This document shows positions 6,503 to 13,384 of a DNA stretch of 42,845 nt, piece by piece; position 1 is the first letter of the stretch; every line of letters begins with the position of its first letter. Both the position numbers and the translations under genes were made by a program. The DNA lies in IMG/VR virus record IMGVR_UViG_3300028802_000032, positions 1-42,845 of that record; one strand, written 5' to 3'. The stretch comes from a virus. Under the pieces are notes generated by a model. The model worked only from the letters and a program-made list of their open reading frames with translations, ran no database searches and had not been told where the DNA came from.

Positions 6503-6830
6503 CAAGCACACCGGCAAGCCGGATGGCGAGAAGATCATCGAGGCGCTGAGTGTGCTGGCGACGGGGACGGGCGAGCAGGTCGCGAAGTTCTTCGGCGGCT
6601 ACTACCGGCTGCGGGCACGCGACCGGCAGGCGGCGCTGGAGGTGCTGGAGCAACGGCGCTTCGGGAAGGTGCCGCAGATCGATGAGCAGCCGAACGAGCA
6701 CCGCCCGACGACCATCGTGAACGTGTTCACGACGAGCGAGGAGTTCGCGTTCGTCACCGCGCAGCAGCCGAAGCTGGTGTCGAGCCAGCGCGTGCTTTCC
6801 ACTGGAGAACCTGATGACGGGAAACGGTAA
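6366..6830 (+). CDS. Putative small terminase subunit-like protein
   Basis: This 154-residue protein starts after a strong site (AAGGGAGGGCGTC-ATG). The N-terminus is highly basic (NRNRKPRKPRKPRGR), followed by a helical region with DGEKIIEALSVLA and RDRQAALEVLEQRRFGKVPQ. That last pattern resembles phage small-terminase-like proteins that read roughly R-x-A-A-L-x-x-L-x-x-R-G-x-G-K-P-x-Q. The place, two short genes upstream of the large terminase, agrees. A small terminase recognises the packaging site on phage DNA. Alternatively it is a general DNA-binding protein. The stop overlaps the next gene by 17 bases. Confidence 0.5.
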   Translation: MPVKTKVPDRFPNRNRKPRKPRKPRGRALAAAAEYLLTNPTAALIDKHTGKPDGEKIIEALSVLATGTGEQVAKFFGGYYRLRARDRQAALEVLEQRRFGKVPQIDEQPNEHRPTTIVNVFTTSEEFAFVTAQQPKLVSSQRVLSTGEPDDGKR

Positions 6831-7152
6831 CGGCGTGGACGGGGTCGATCACGACCCGACGATCCTCGCGGCGCGGACGCTGATCGGACGCCTGCGGGCG
6901 AGCACCTACGAGGCGGGCGTGCCGCCGCCGGAGACGCCGCCGCAGTGGTGGAAGTATGACGCCGAGGACGACGCCGCGCTGCGGCTGGTGCTCGACTTCA
7001 CGCTGACGGAGAACACGCGGACGATCCTGCGGCGCAACGAACGCTACGCCCAGTTGCTGCACTGCGCGATGCTGCGGCTCTGCGACCACGGCGAGACGGC
7101 GAACAGCAGCACGCTGGTGCGCGAGATCCGCGACCTGCTCGGAGGCGCGTGA
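6814..7152 (+). CDS. Hypothetical protein of packaging module
   Basis: This 112-residue protein is preceded by CACTGGAGA, the extended ribosome-binding motif of this genome. It has a disordered N-terminus, then PPETPPQWWKYDAEDD and a helical C-terminal half rich in Arg and Leu. It could be a second candidate for the small terminase or an accessory packaging factor; there is no diagnostic motif. Its stop overlaps the GTG of the 26-residue membrane peptide. Confidence 0.65.
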   Translation: MTGNGNGVDGVDHDPTILAARTLIGRLRASTYEAGVPPPETPPQWWKYDAEDDAALRLVLDFTLTENTRTILRRNERYAQLLHCAMLRLCDHGETANSSTLVREIRDLLGGA

Positions 7153-7229
7153 ACACGCGGCGGCTCGTCTGGTGGCTGGCGCTGGTGCTGCTGGTCGTGG
7201 CGTTCTCATGGTGGCTGGACCGACGCTGA
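7149..7229 (+). CDS. 26-residue single-span membrane peptide coupled to terL
   Basis: This frame starts at a GTG inside the previous stop (GTGA) with GGAGG upstream, and ends in a TGA that contains the terminase ATG (TGATG). The product is MNTRRL, a continuous hydrophobic span of about 17 residues rich in Val/Leu/Trp, then DRR. Basic residues flank both sides, as in a real transmembrane helix. Perfect junctions on both sides argue it is translated. It may only be a coupling leader for the terminase, or a small membrane effector such as a holin-like peptide. Confidence 0.5.
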   Translation: MNTRRLVWWLALVLLVVAFSWWLDRR

Positions 7230-8740
7230 TGCCCGAGGTCAAAGACTTCTGGAACCCGGTACAGAGCGCGTTCCTGCTCGCCGACGCGGCGAAGTGGCCC
7301 TACGTGGACTTGGAGGGAGCCGTCCGAGCCGGGAAGACGACGCCGCTGGTGGCGAAGAGCGCGGCGTACTGCGTGGACTACCACGGCATCCACGGGGCGC
7401 TGTGCCGGTGGACGCAGGACGCGCTCGACGCGCAGTTGAAGCCGCGCTGGCGCGACTGGTGCGCGACGCACGGCATCCGCCTGCAGTGGCACGGCGACGA
7501 GGAGTACGACGAGATCCTCGGGACCGGCTCGCGCGTCTACCTGCGGGCGCTGAAGAGCGCCGAGGAGACGAGCCGCTACGGCAAGCTGGCGGGGCTGACG
7601 CTGGCGTTCCTCGGCATCGACCAGCCCGAGGAGGTGCCCGAGGACGTGTATCGGCACTACGTGCCCGCGCGGCTGTCGCAGCCGGGCTACCCGCATCAGG
7701 TGCTGCTCACGCCGAACCCGCCGGGGCTGACGCACTGGATCGCGCAGGACTTCCCCGAGCGCAACGGCAAGGACGGCTACCTCTACCTGCGGACGAGCGT
7801 CTACGACAACCGGCACAACCTCGGCGACGACTACATCGCGAAGCTGGAGGAGGCGTATCCCGAGGGGCACGCGCTGCGGCGGCGCTTCATCGAGGGCAAG
7901 CGCGGCCTGAGCATCGTGGGCAAGCCGGTGTATGCGGGCTGCTTCAACGCGCGGATCCACACCCAGAAGCTGCGCCTGAACGCGAACGTGCCGCTGCTGG
8001 AGGGCTGGGACTTCGGGCACTCGCACCCGGCGGTGGTGTGGGCGCAAGTGCTGCCGTGGGGCGAACTGCGGGTGCTCGGCGGCATCCTCGGCACGGACCA
8101 GTTCATCGAGGACTTCGCGCCGATGGCGGTGGCGCAGCGGGCGCTCTGGTTCGGCGGGACGCCCGACGTGGACGGCGAGCGCAAGCTCCCGTGCGAGGTG
8201 TGGAGCACGGGCGACCCGGCGGGCGACCAGAACAATTCGCAGGGCACGCGCGTGAGCGCCGCCGACGTGCTGCGCGAGTATGGCGTGATGCTCTACACCA
8301 TCGGCGGGGCGAACCATCCCGATGCGCGGGACCGCTGCATCCAGCACCTCGCGGGCTACATGAAGCGGCTGACGCGGCAGGGCGCGGCGTTCACGGTGGA
8401 CCCCGACCGCTGGCTCGTCGTCGCGCCCGAGGGCGTCATCGCGAGCACGCACTTCATCGACGCGCTGGAGGCGGGCTACATCTGGGACGCGCGGAAGATC
8501 GCGCACTCGGTGTCGCCGAACACGCGCCGCGCGTTCAAGGACGGGTTCTACGACCACGCGATGAACGCGGTCGAGTACATCGTGCTGGCCTACGGCCCGG
8601 CGCAGCCGACCAAGGTGGACGCCGACAAGGAGCAGCAGCGGGCGCAGCGGCAGATGCAGCAGGACCGCGATCCGGCGGACGTGAAGGTCGCCCATCGCGT
8701 CGGGGGCCGATGGGGCGGCAGTAACAGCCGCCGCCGCTGA
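7229..8740 (+). CDS. terL: Terminase large subunit (packaging ATPase-nuclease)
   Basis: This 503-residue protein has both terminase domains. The ATPase has Walker A G30-A-V-R-A-G-K36-T37 and a Walker B strand LAFLGID131 followed by QPEE, with Glu134 or Glu135 as likely catalytic carboxylate. The RNase H-like nuclease has LEGWDFG with Asp261, STGDP with Asp329 and DHAMNAVEY with Asp442, the usual metal-binding triad. It translocates DNA into the prohead and cuts the concatemer. The ATG at 7229 is coupled to the upstream 26-residue frame. An in-frame ATG at 7208 would add seven residues but has no ribosome site. The C-terminus is Gln/Arg-rich and basic. Confidence 0.92.
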   Translation: MPEVKDFWNPVQSAFLLADAAKWPYVDLEGAVRAGKTTPLVAKSAAYCVDYHGIHGALCRWTQDALDAQLKPRWRDWCATHGIRLQWHGDEEYDEILGTGSRVYLRALKSAEETSRYGKLAGLTLAFLGIDQPEEVPEDVYRHYVPARLSQPGYPHQVLLTPNPPGLTHWIAQDFPERNGKDGYLYLRTSVYDNRHNLGDDYIAKLEEAYPEGHALRRRFIEGKRGLSIVGKPVYAGCFNARIHTQKLRLNANVPLLEGWDFGHSHPAVVWAQVLPWGELRVLGGILGTDQFIEDFAPMAVAQRALWFGGTPDVDGERKLPCEVWSTGDPAGDQNNSQGTRVSAADVLREYGVMLYTIGGANHPDARDRCIQHLAGYMKRLTRQGAAFTVDPDRWLVVAPEGVIASTHFIDALEAGYIWDARKIAHSVSPNTRRAFKDGFYDHAMNAVEYIVLAYGPAQPTKVDADKEQQRAQRQMQQDRDPADVKVAHRVGGRWGGSNSRRR

Positions 8741-8796
8741 GTCGTGCTATCCTCGGCGGCGCTTGCACTCCCCTTTGTGAACTGGAGCCAGATCCC

Positions 8797-9198
8797 ATGA
8801 ACGCACGTCTCGCGCTGATCACGTTCCTCGACGGCCACGACGGCCATCCCGACCACACGCTGCCGACGCCGCAGCCCCCGGTCGATCCCGGCTACGGCGT
8901 GACGCCGCCCGTGGACCCCGGCTACGGGCGTCCGGTCTGGCCGAACCGTCCCGACAACAGTCTGCCGGGGCAGCGCCCGCCGCACATCTCGACCGGCCCG
9001 GTGTTCCCGCCGGTCGTCCCCGACAACACGCTGCCGCCGACGGCCCCGCCGCCGACCATCTCGCTGCCGATCGTGCTGCCGGGCACCTATCCTGACAACA
9101 CGCTCCCCGAGGGTCAGCAGTTCGAACTGAAGTACAGCTTCCGGTTCGGCTGGGTCATCGTCGCGGTGCCGGGCGATCCGACGGCGGAACCGAAGTAA
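8797..9198 (+). CDS. Pro-rich repeat protein after the terminase
   Basis: This 133-residue protein is preceded by ACTGGAG and starts MNARLALITFLDG. It is then mostly Pro/Asp/Gly repeats: PDHTLP at 18, PDNSLP at 52, PDNTLP at 75 and 99, and VDPGYG at 29 and 39. The last 30 residues form beta strands (FELKYSFRFGWVIVAVPG). There is no signal peptide. Similar P-D-N-x-L-P proteins occur near phage structural genes, but I know no function. It might be a virion decoration or linker. It opens the accessory stretch between terminase and portal. Confidence 0.7.
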   Translation: MNARLALITFLDGHDGHPDHTLPTPQPPVDPGYGVTPPVDPGYGRPVWPNRPDNSLPGQRPPHISTGPVFPPVVPDNTLPPTAPPPTISLPIVLPGTYPDNTLPEGQQFELKYSFRFGWVIVAVPGDPTAEPK

Positions 9199-9199
9199 C

Positions 9200-9376
9200 G
9201 TGCGCGTCTACCACGTCGTTCTCGCCGACGGCACGGAGCGCGACGTGACCGCGCACGAAGTGCTCATCCACAACGGGTCGCTCGTCTTCAGGAATGAGGC
9301 GGGCGACGACATCCTGCTCTACGCCGACACCGCGTGGCTTGCCTGCGAGGTGTCTCGACTCGATGACAAAGGCTAA
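9200..9376 (+). CDS. Small hypothetical protein
   Basis: This 58-residue protein starts at a GTG two bases after the previous stop. It alternates beta strands (MRVYHVVLADGTERDV, then VLIHNGSLVFRN) and has an ILLYADTAWLACEV segment, suggesting a compact beta domain. It is too short to have been listed by length-limited ORF calling, but its third codon positions are G/C like its neighbours. Function is unknown. Confidence 0.65.
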   Translation: MRVYHVVLADGTERDVTAHEVLIHNGSLVFRNEAGDDILLYADTAWLACEVSRLDDKG

Positions 9377-9386
9377 GGTGCTCCCC

Positions 9387-10052
9387 ATGAAGCTGCGTCG
9401 CCTCGTCGGTCTAGTGCTCGCCCTCTCGCTGATCGCGTGCAAGGTGGGCGCGACGACCATCACGTCGTTCGGCAACATCACGCCGAACCAGTTCGTCTCG
9501 ACCGACAACGGCAACGGCACCACGACGCTGTCGGTGACCGCCGACGTGAACATCACGCAGATCTTCATGGGGCCGCTGGACCCCGACGCGCTGCTGACGT
9601 TCACGGCGACGAGCGTGGGCGATGCGACGACGTTCGGGCCGCTGGTGACGCAGAACTTTGTCGGCAGCTTCACGCTGACGAATCAGGCGGGGACGTTCAA
9701 CTACCTGAGCGGCAGCTTCGGTGGGGCGCTGCAGATCGGCACGGTCGGCGGGACTAACTCGCTGTTCACGTCGAACAACGCGCTGCTCGCGCCGCTGACG
9801 CTGTCGAGCGATCTGTCGGCGCTGACCTCGCCGGAGAGCTTCTCGCTGTCGCTGGCGAACTTGTCGCCTGCGTTCAGCGTGGACACCTCGGGCGGGCACA
9901 CGACCATCGGCAGCTTCACGGCGTCGTTCACGGGCGACGCGGACGCGACGATCCCGTCGGCGGTGCCGGAACCGGCGTCGCTGGTGCTGCTGGGCACGGG
10001 CCTCGTCGGCATGGCAGGCGGGCTGCGGCGGAAGCTGTTCCGGCGGGCGTAA
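9387..10052 (+). CDS. Secreted PEP-CTERM protein encoded by the phage
   Basis: This 221-residue protein has an N-terminal signal (MKLRRL plus a hydrophobic core to about residue 20). Next comes a Thr/Ser/Asn/Gly-rich beta-strand body without cysteines. At the C-terminus is a textbook PEP-CTERM tripartite signal: VPEPAS at 193-198, a hydrophobic helix with LLGTGLVG, then a basic tail RRKLFRRA. In bacteria such proteins are exported, then cut and sorted by an exosortase, usually in exopolysaccharide-producing Gram-negatives. No exosortase is in this window, so the host would supply it. LIAC near residue 19 could also serve as a lipobox. It is coupled to the next gene by TAATG. AAGGTG precedes the ATG. 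Confidence 0.85.
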   Translation: MKLRRLVGLVLALSLIACKVGATTITSFGNITPNQFVSTDNGNGTTTLSVTADVNITQIFMGPLDPDALLTFTATSVGDATTFGPLVTQNFVGSFTLTNQAGTFNYLSGSFGGALQIGTVGGTNSLFTSNNALLAPLTLSSDLSALTSPESFSLSLANLSPAFSVDTSGGHTTIGSFTASFTGDADATIPSAVPEPASLVLLGTGLVGMAGGLRRKLFRRA

Positions 10053-10228
10053 TGCTGCGGTGCCCGACGTGCGGGCACTACCTGCCGGTGTGCCGATGCC
10101 CGCCACGCCGCGTGGCGCTGCTGCTGGTGCCGGTGGTGATCACGACCGTGTTCGCGCGTCGCGTGCAGGCGCAGAGCACGGTCAGCGGGTGTGCGGCATC
10201 GTGCGCCCCTTCGACCGGCGCGACCTGA
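10052..10228 (+). CDS. Small Cys-rich membrane protein coupled to the PEP-CTERM gene
   Basis: The ATG shares a base with the PEP-CTERM stop (TAATG). The 58-residue product has CPTCG and CRC near its N-terminus (residues 4-16), which looks like a zinc knuckle. A hydrophobic span follows at about 21-35 (VALLLVPVVITTVFA), then AQAQS, where a signal peptidase could cut, and two more cysteines. Coupling suggests it works with the secreted protein, for example as a membrane partner. No family is recognised. Confidence 0.5.
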   Translation: MLRCPTCGHYLPVCRCPPRRVALLLVPVVITTVFARRVQAQSTVSGCAASCAPSTGAT

Positions 10229-10248
10229 CGCGACCGATCACTGCGCCC

Positions 10249-10464
10249 ATGTCGGACAACCAGACGTGGGCGCAGTGCCGTCGCTGCGGGCACGGCTACC
10301 GGGTGGCGGCGGTGCCCGGCGTGCTGCACGTCTCCGTCGGCGACTGTTACCGCTGCCACAACGTCAAGGAGCGACCCATGCAAACATCCGGCACGTTCCC
10401 CGCGCTCAACCAGCCGCGCAAGCCGAGCCGCAAGCCCAAGGTCACGAAGCCGTCGAAGAAGTAA
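10249..10464 (+). CDS. Small zinc-ribbon protein with basic tail
   Basis: This 71-residue product starts at an ATG 20 bases after the previous stop. It has CRRCG and CYRC spaced 21 residues apart, a treble-clef or zinc-ribbon pattern. It ends in a Lys/Arg/Pro tail (KPSRKPKVTKPSKK) suited to nucleic-acid binding. There is no ribosome site before this ATG. A strong one (AAGGAG) lies before an in-frame ATG at 10378, so a second product of 28 residues containing only the basic tail is plausible. Function is unknown. Confidence 0.6.
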   Translation: MSDNQTWAQCRRCGHGYRVAAVPGVLHVSVGDCYRCHNVKERPMQTSGTFPALNQPRKPSRKPKVTKPSKK

Positions 10465-10468
10465 GCCC

Positions 10469-12727
10469 GTGCCTGCCCCGCCGCCCACCGTCTACCCGCG
10501 TCCGAACCGCCGCAAGCTGACGCCGCCGAAGTTGGGCACGTCGCCGTTCGACGTAAAGCTCACCGCCGAGCAGAAGACCGAACTGGTGCAGATGCTCGCC
10601 GAGGAGATCGACCGGGCGCTCGCCGCGCGAGGGCCGATCATCAACCCCGGCGGCGACCTCGACTACTGGCACTGGCTCTACAAGCAGGGCAAGCGGAACG
10701 TGAAAGACCTGCCGTTCCCCGGCGCTGCCGACCTCTCGACGTGGATCATCGCGGAGAAGGTCGATGCGATGCGGGCGCGGTTCTGCAAGACGATCTTTGT
10801 CGAGCCGGTGTGGGTCGTGGACGGCTGGGGCGCAGCCGCGCCGCGAGCGTCGCTGGTCGAAGAGTTCCACCAGTGGAAGCAGGAAGAGGAGCGGCTGCAG
10901 GGGTGGCTGCAGCGCACGCTGCAGTTGGCGCTGATCGAGGGCACCGGGGTGCTGGAGTGCTCCGAGAAGGCCGACATGATCAAGCGCCGCAAGGTCCGCA
11001 CGCTGCTGCCCGAGACGACACCGGGCGCGAACGAGGGCGACCCGAACCTGATCGTGGCCGACGACCGAGGCGTCGTCGCGCCCGCGCTCGACGCGCAGGG
11101 CGCGGTGATGGACGCGGAGAACCCCGACGAGACGGGCGCGGTCACTGCGCCCGTGGACGAGTTCGTGCCGGTGCGGCGCGGCCCGAGCTACCGCAACGTG
11201 TCGCTCAGGGACTTCCTGATCCTCCCGGCGCACGCGCAGGACGACAGCGAGGTGTGGTGCTACGCGAAGCGGTTCTGGCGGCGGCTGAAGGAACTGAAGA
11301 GCCGCGCGAAGAGCGGCCTCTACGACAAGGACGCCGTCGAGGGGCTGAGTGCCACCAGCGATCGTACGCGGGCCGAACTGCCGCAGAGCGTGCAGGCCGC
11401 AGGCATCGACGTGGCCGCGCAGTCGAGCGAGACGACCATCGAAAAGGAACTGTGGGAACTGCACGTCCTGCTCGACCTCGACAACGACGGCAGCGAGGAG
11501 TGGTACATCATCACGCTCTCGGCGATCCACCGGCAGATCCTGCGCGTGCAACTGGACGACCTCGGGATGCCGCGCTACCTGCTCTTCCGCCCCGCGCCCA
11601 ACCCGCTGAACGTCTACGGCGACAGCCACGTCGATAAGCTCGCGTCCATCGGCGAAGAGCACATGGGCACGCGCAACGCCATCGCCGACCGCAGCAACCT
11701 CGTCAACAACGCGCCGATCAAGCGCCTGCGGAACAGCGGCTGGGACATGGACGAGGAGCCGTGGGGCGTCGGCGCGGTCATCACCGTGCAGGATATGCAG
11801 GACGTGCAGCCGGTGACGTTGCCCGACGTGCCCGGCTCGATGGCGGGGCGCGAGCAGGCGGTCATCGACGCCGCCGAGCGGCTGTCGGGGCTGAACGATG
11901 TGACGCTCGGCAGCGCCCCGCAGGAGAGCCGCACGCTCGGCGAAGTGCAGATGGTCACCGAGCAGAGCTTCGTCCGCATCGAAGAGCAGGTCCGCAACCT
12001 GCAGGAGACGATGGAGGACTTGTTCAAGATCCGCCACGAACTGTGGCGGCGTGCCGCCGACGAGTCGCCGCTGGAACCGAGCGAGCGGTTCATGCAGGCG
12101 CTGCAGTTCCGGCAGATCGACATGGCCGAGGGCGGCATCGACGGGCAGGCGCTGTCGGGGACGTTCCACGGCAAGCCGCACGGCAGCGTCGAGAGCGCGG
12201 ACAAGTCGAAGCAGCGGTCCAACTACAACGGGTTCATGCAGGTCATGGGCGGGTTCGCGCAAATGAACCCGACGCTGCAGCAGGTCTTCGCGTCGCCCGA
12301 CGTGATCATCCCGCTGTTTGAGCAGGCGCTCTCGCTCTACGATTCGCCGAACAAGGGCCAGATGATGCGCTCGCTGCGGCAGTGGCAAGTGCAGACCGAG
12401 CAGCAGGCGCAGATGGCCGCGCAGCAGCCGCCGCCGGGACCGCCCGGCGCACAGCCCGGCGCTCCACCGCCTCCCGGCGGGCCTCCAGCGGGCGCTGGGG
12501 CACCCCCACCGCCGGGAGGGCCGGGTGCCCCGCCGCCGGGACCGCCGCCGCAAGGCGGGCCTCCTGCGCCGCCGCAGGGGCCACCGCCGCCGATGATGGG
12601 CGGGATGCCGCCGCCGCCACCGGACCAGCCCGACGTGGTGCCGGGGATGGGCCAGATGCCGCAAGTGCCGCCTGATCTGCTGGCGCAGATGTCGCTGGCG
12701 ATGTCCGCGCCGGGCGGGGTGCAGTAG
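10469..12727 (+). CDS. Portal protein (P22/podovirus-like) with Pro-rich tail
   Basis: This 752-residue protein lies just after the terminase region and has the length and pattern of podovirus portals. There is an N-terminal helical region ending PFPGAADLS, a wing with LIEGTGVLEC, a long alternating beta region (LLDLDNDGSEEWYIITL) and long C-terminal helices (RIEEQVRNLQETMEDLFKIR). Residues about 645-735 are Pro/Gly/Gln low-complexity. Twelve copies would form the ring through which DNA enters and leaves the capsid. The start is a GTG four bases after the preceding stop. Portals often have disordered C-termini, but such a Pro-rich tract is unusual. Confidence 0.85.
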   Translation: MPAPPPTVYPRPNRRKLTPPKLGTSPFDVKLTAEQKTELVQMLAEEIDRALAARGPIINPGGDLDYWHWLYKQGKRNVKDLPFPGAADLSTWIIAEKVDAMRARFCKTIFVEPVWVVDGWGAAAPRASLVEEFHQWKQEEERLQGWLQRTLQLALIEGTGVLECSEKADMIKRRKVRTLLPETTPGANEGDPNLIVADDRGVVAPALDAQGAVMDAENPDETGAVTAPVDEFVPVRRGPSYRNVSLRDFLILPAHAQDDSEVWCYAKRFWRRLKELKSRAKSGLYDKDAVEGLSATSDRTRAELPQSVQAAGIDVAAQSSETTIEKELWELHVLLDLDNDGSEEWYIITLSAIHRQILRVQLDDLGMPRYLLFRPAPNPLNVYGDSHVDKLASIGEEHMGTRNAIADRSNLVNNAPIKRLRNSGWDMDEEPWGVGAVITVQDMQDVQPVTLPDVPGSMAGREQAVIDAAERLSGLNDVTLGSAPQESRTLGEVQMVTEQSFVRIEEQVRNLQETMEDLFKIRHELWRRAADESPLEPSERFMQALQFRQIDMAEGGIDGQALSGTFHGKPHGSVESADKSKQRSNYNGFMQVMGGFAQMNPTLQQVFASPDVIIPLFEQALSLYDSPNKGQMMRSLRQWQVQTEQQAQMAAQQPPPGPPGAQPGAPPPPGGPPAGAGAPPPPGGPGAPPPGPPPQGGPPAPPQGPPPPMMGGMPPPPPDQPDVVPGMGQMPQVPPDLLAQMSLAMSAPGGVQ

Positions 12728-13098
12728 TGCCGCGCCGCAAGCCGCCCGCCATCGCCGACCCGGATGCGGTGCAGCAGCGCGTCACCGATCTGGAGGCGCT
12801 GCTCGTCTCGCCGGGCTGGGCGTGGCTCTGTCTGGAGGCCAACAAACGCTACGGGCAGCGCGTGTTCACCGACGGGATCGAGGCGCTGGCGCGGACCTTT
12901 GGCGACGCGCCGGAAGTGCTCGCGGCCCGCACGCTCGCGCTGGCGTCGGCGCGGATGGCCGCAGGCGTGATCATCAACCTGCCGGGCGAGACGCTGGCCG
13001 ACCTGAAGCGCAAGCTCGCGACGCAGCAGGGCGACGCGCCGCCAGCGGGCCTCGGAGCCAACGTCGAGGTGTCCCGTGGGGATGCAGACGCGCACTGA
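12727..13098 (+). CDS. Hypothetical protein after portal
   Basis: This 123-residue, mainly helical protein starts at a GTG sharing a base with the portal stop (TAGTG). It has VTDLEALLVSPGWAWLCLEANKRYG and then an Ala-rich helix. It overlaps the GroES-like gene by 23 bases. Its position suggests a head-completion or assembly factor, but no known family is evident. Confidence 0.7.
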   Translation: MPRRKPPAIADPDAVQQRVTDLEALLVSPGWAWLCLEANKRYGQRVFTDGIEALARTFGDAPEVLAARTLALASARMAAGVIINLPGETLADLKRKLATQQGDAPPAGLGANVEVSRGDADAH

Positions 13099-13384
13099 CC
13101 TCATCCCGAGCGTGTCGATGCCGCTGACGCTGCGGCCCGACCTCGTCCTGCTCGCGCTGCCGCCGCGCCACGCGGAGAGCTTCCGGGGCGGGCTGGTGAT
13201 GTTGCACACCGAGGGCCGCGACCGGCGCGGGCTGGTGTTGAAAACCGGAGATGCGGTGACCGCCGTGCAGTTCTTCGACCACGTCATCTTCGACAGCTTC
13301 GCCGCTGAAGAGGTGACGGTGGACGAGTGGCCGTGCGTGCTGGTGCCGGAGGCGGCGCTCGACGCCGTCGTGGAGAGTGACTGA
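13076..13384 (+). CDS. GroES-like co-chaperonin (Cpn10 fold)
   Basis: This 102-residue protein follows the Cpn10 pattern along its length. It has LTLRPDLVLL at the first strand, a mobile loop ending in R37-G-G-L-V-M42 (GroES has G-G-I-V-L, the tripeptide that binds GroEL), then RRGLVLKTGDAV, DHVIFDSF and a C-terminal VTVDEWPCVLVPEAALDAVVE block. GroES has ATRGEVLAVG, DIVIF and EEVLIMSESDILAIVE at these places. It sits between portal and scaffold/capsid genes. A likely role is to replace or adapt the host co-chaperonin for capsid folding, as T4 gp31 does. A GTG at 13076 has GAGG six bases upstream; an ATG at 13082 is the alternative. Confidence 0.72.
   Translation: MGMQTRTDLIPSVSMPLTLRPDLVLLALPPRHAESFRGGLVMLHTEGRDRRGLVLKTGDAVTAVQFFDHVIFDSFAAEEVTVDEWPCVLVPEAALDAVVESD

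Noticed and set aside
12420-12630. Short-period DNA repeats in the Pro-rich part of the portal gene
   Set aside because: They follow from Pro/Gly/Gln codon runs; they are not a CRISPR or independent repeat array.
10442-12664. 740-residue minus-strand frame opposite the portal
   Set aside because: It is an antisense artefact of high GC3; the plus-strand portal has clear features and continuity with its neighbours.
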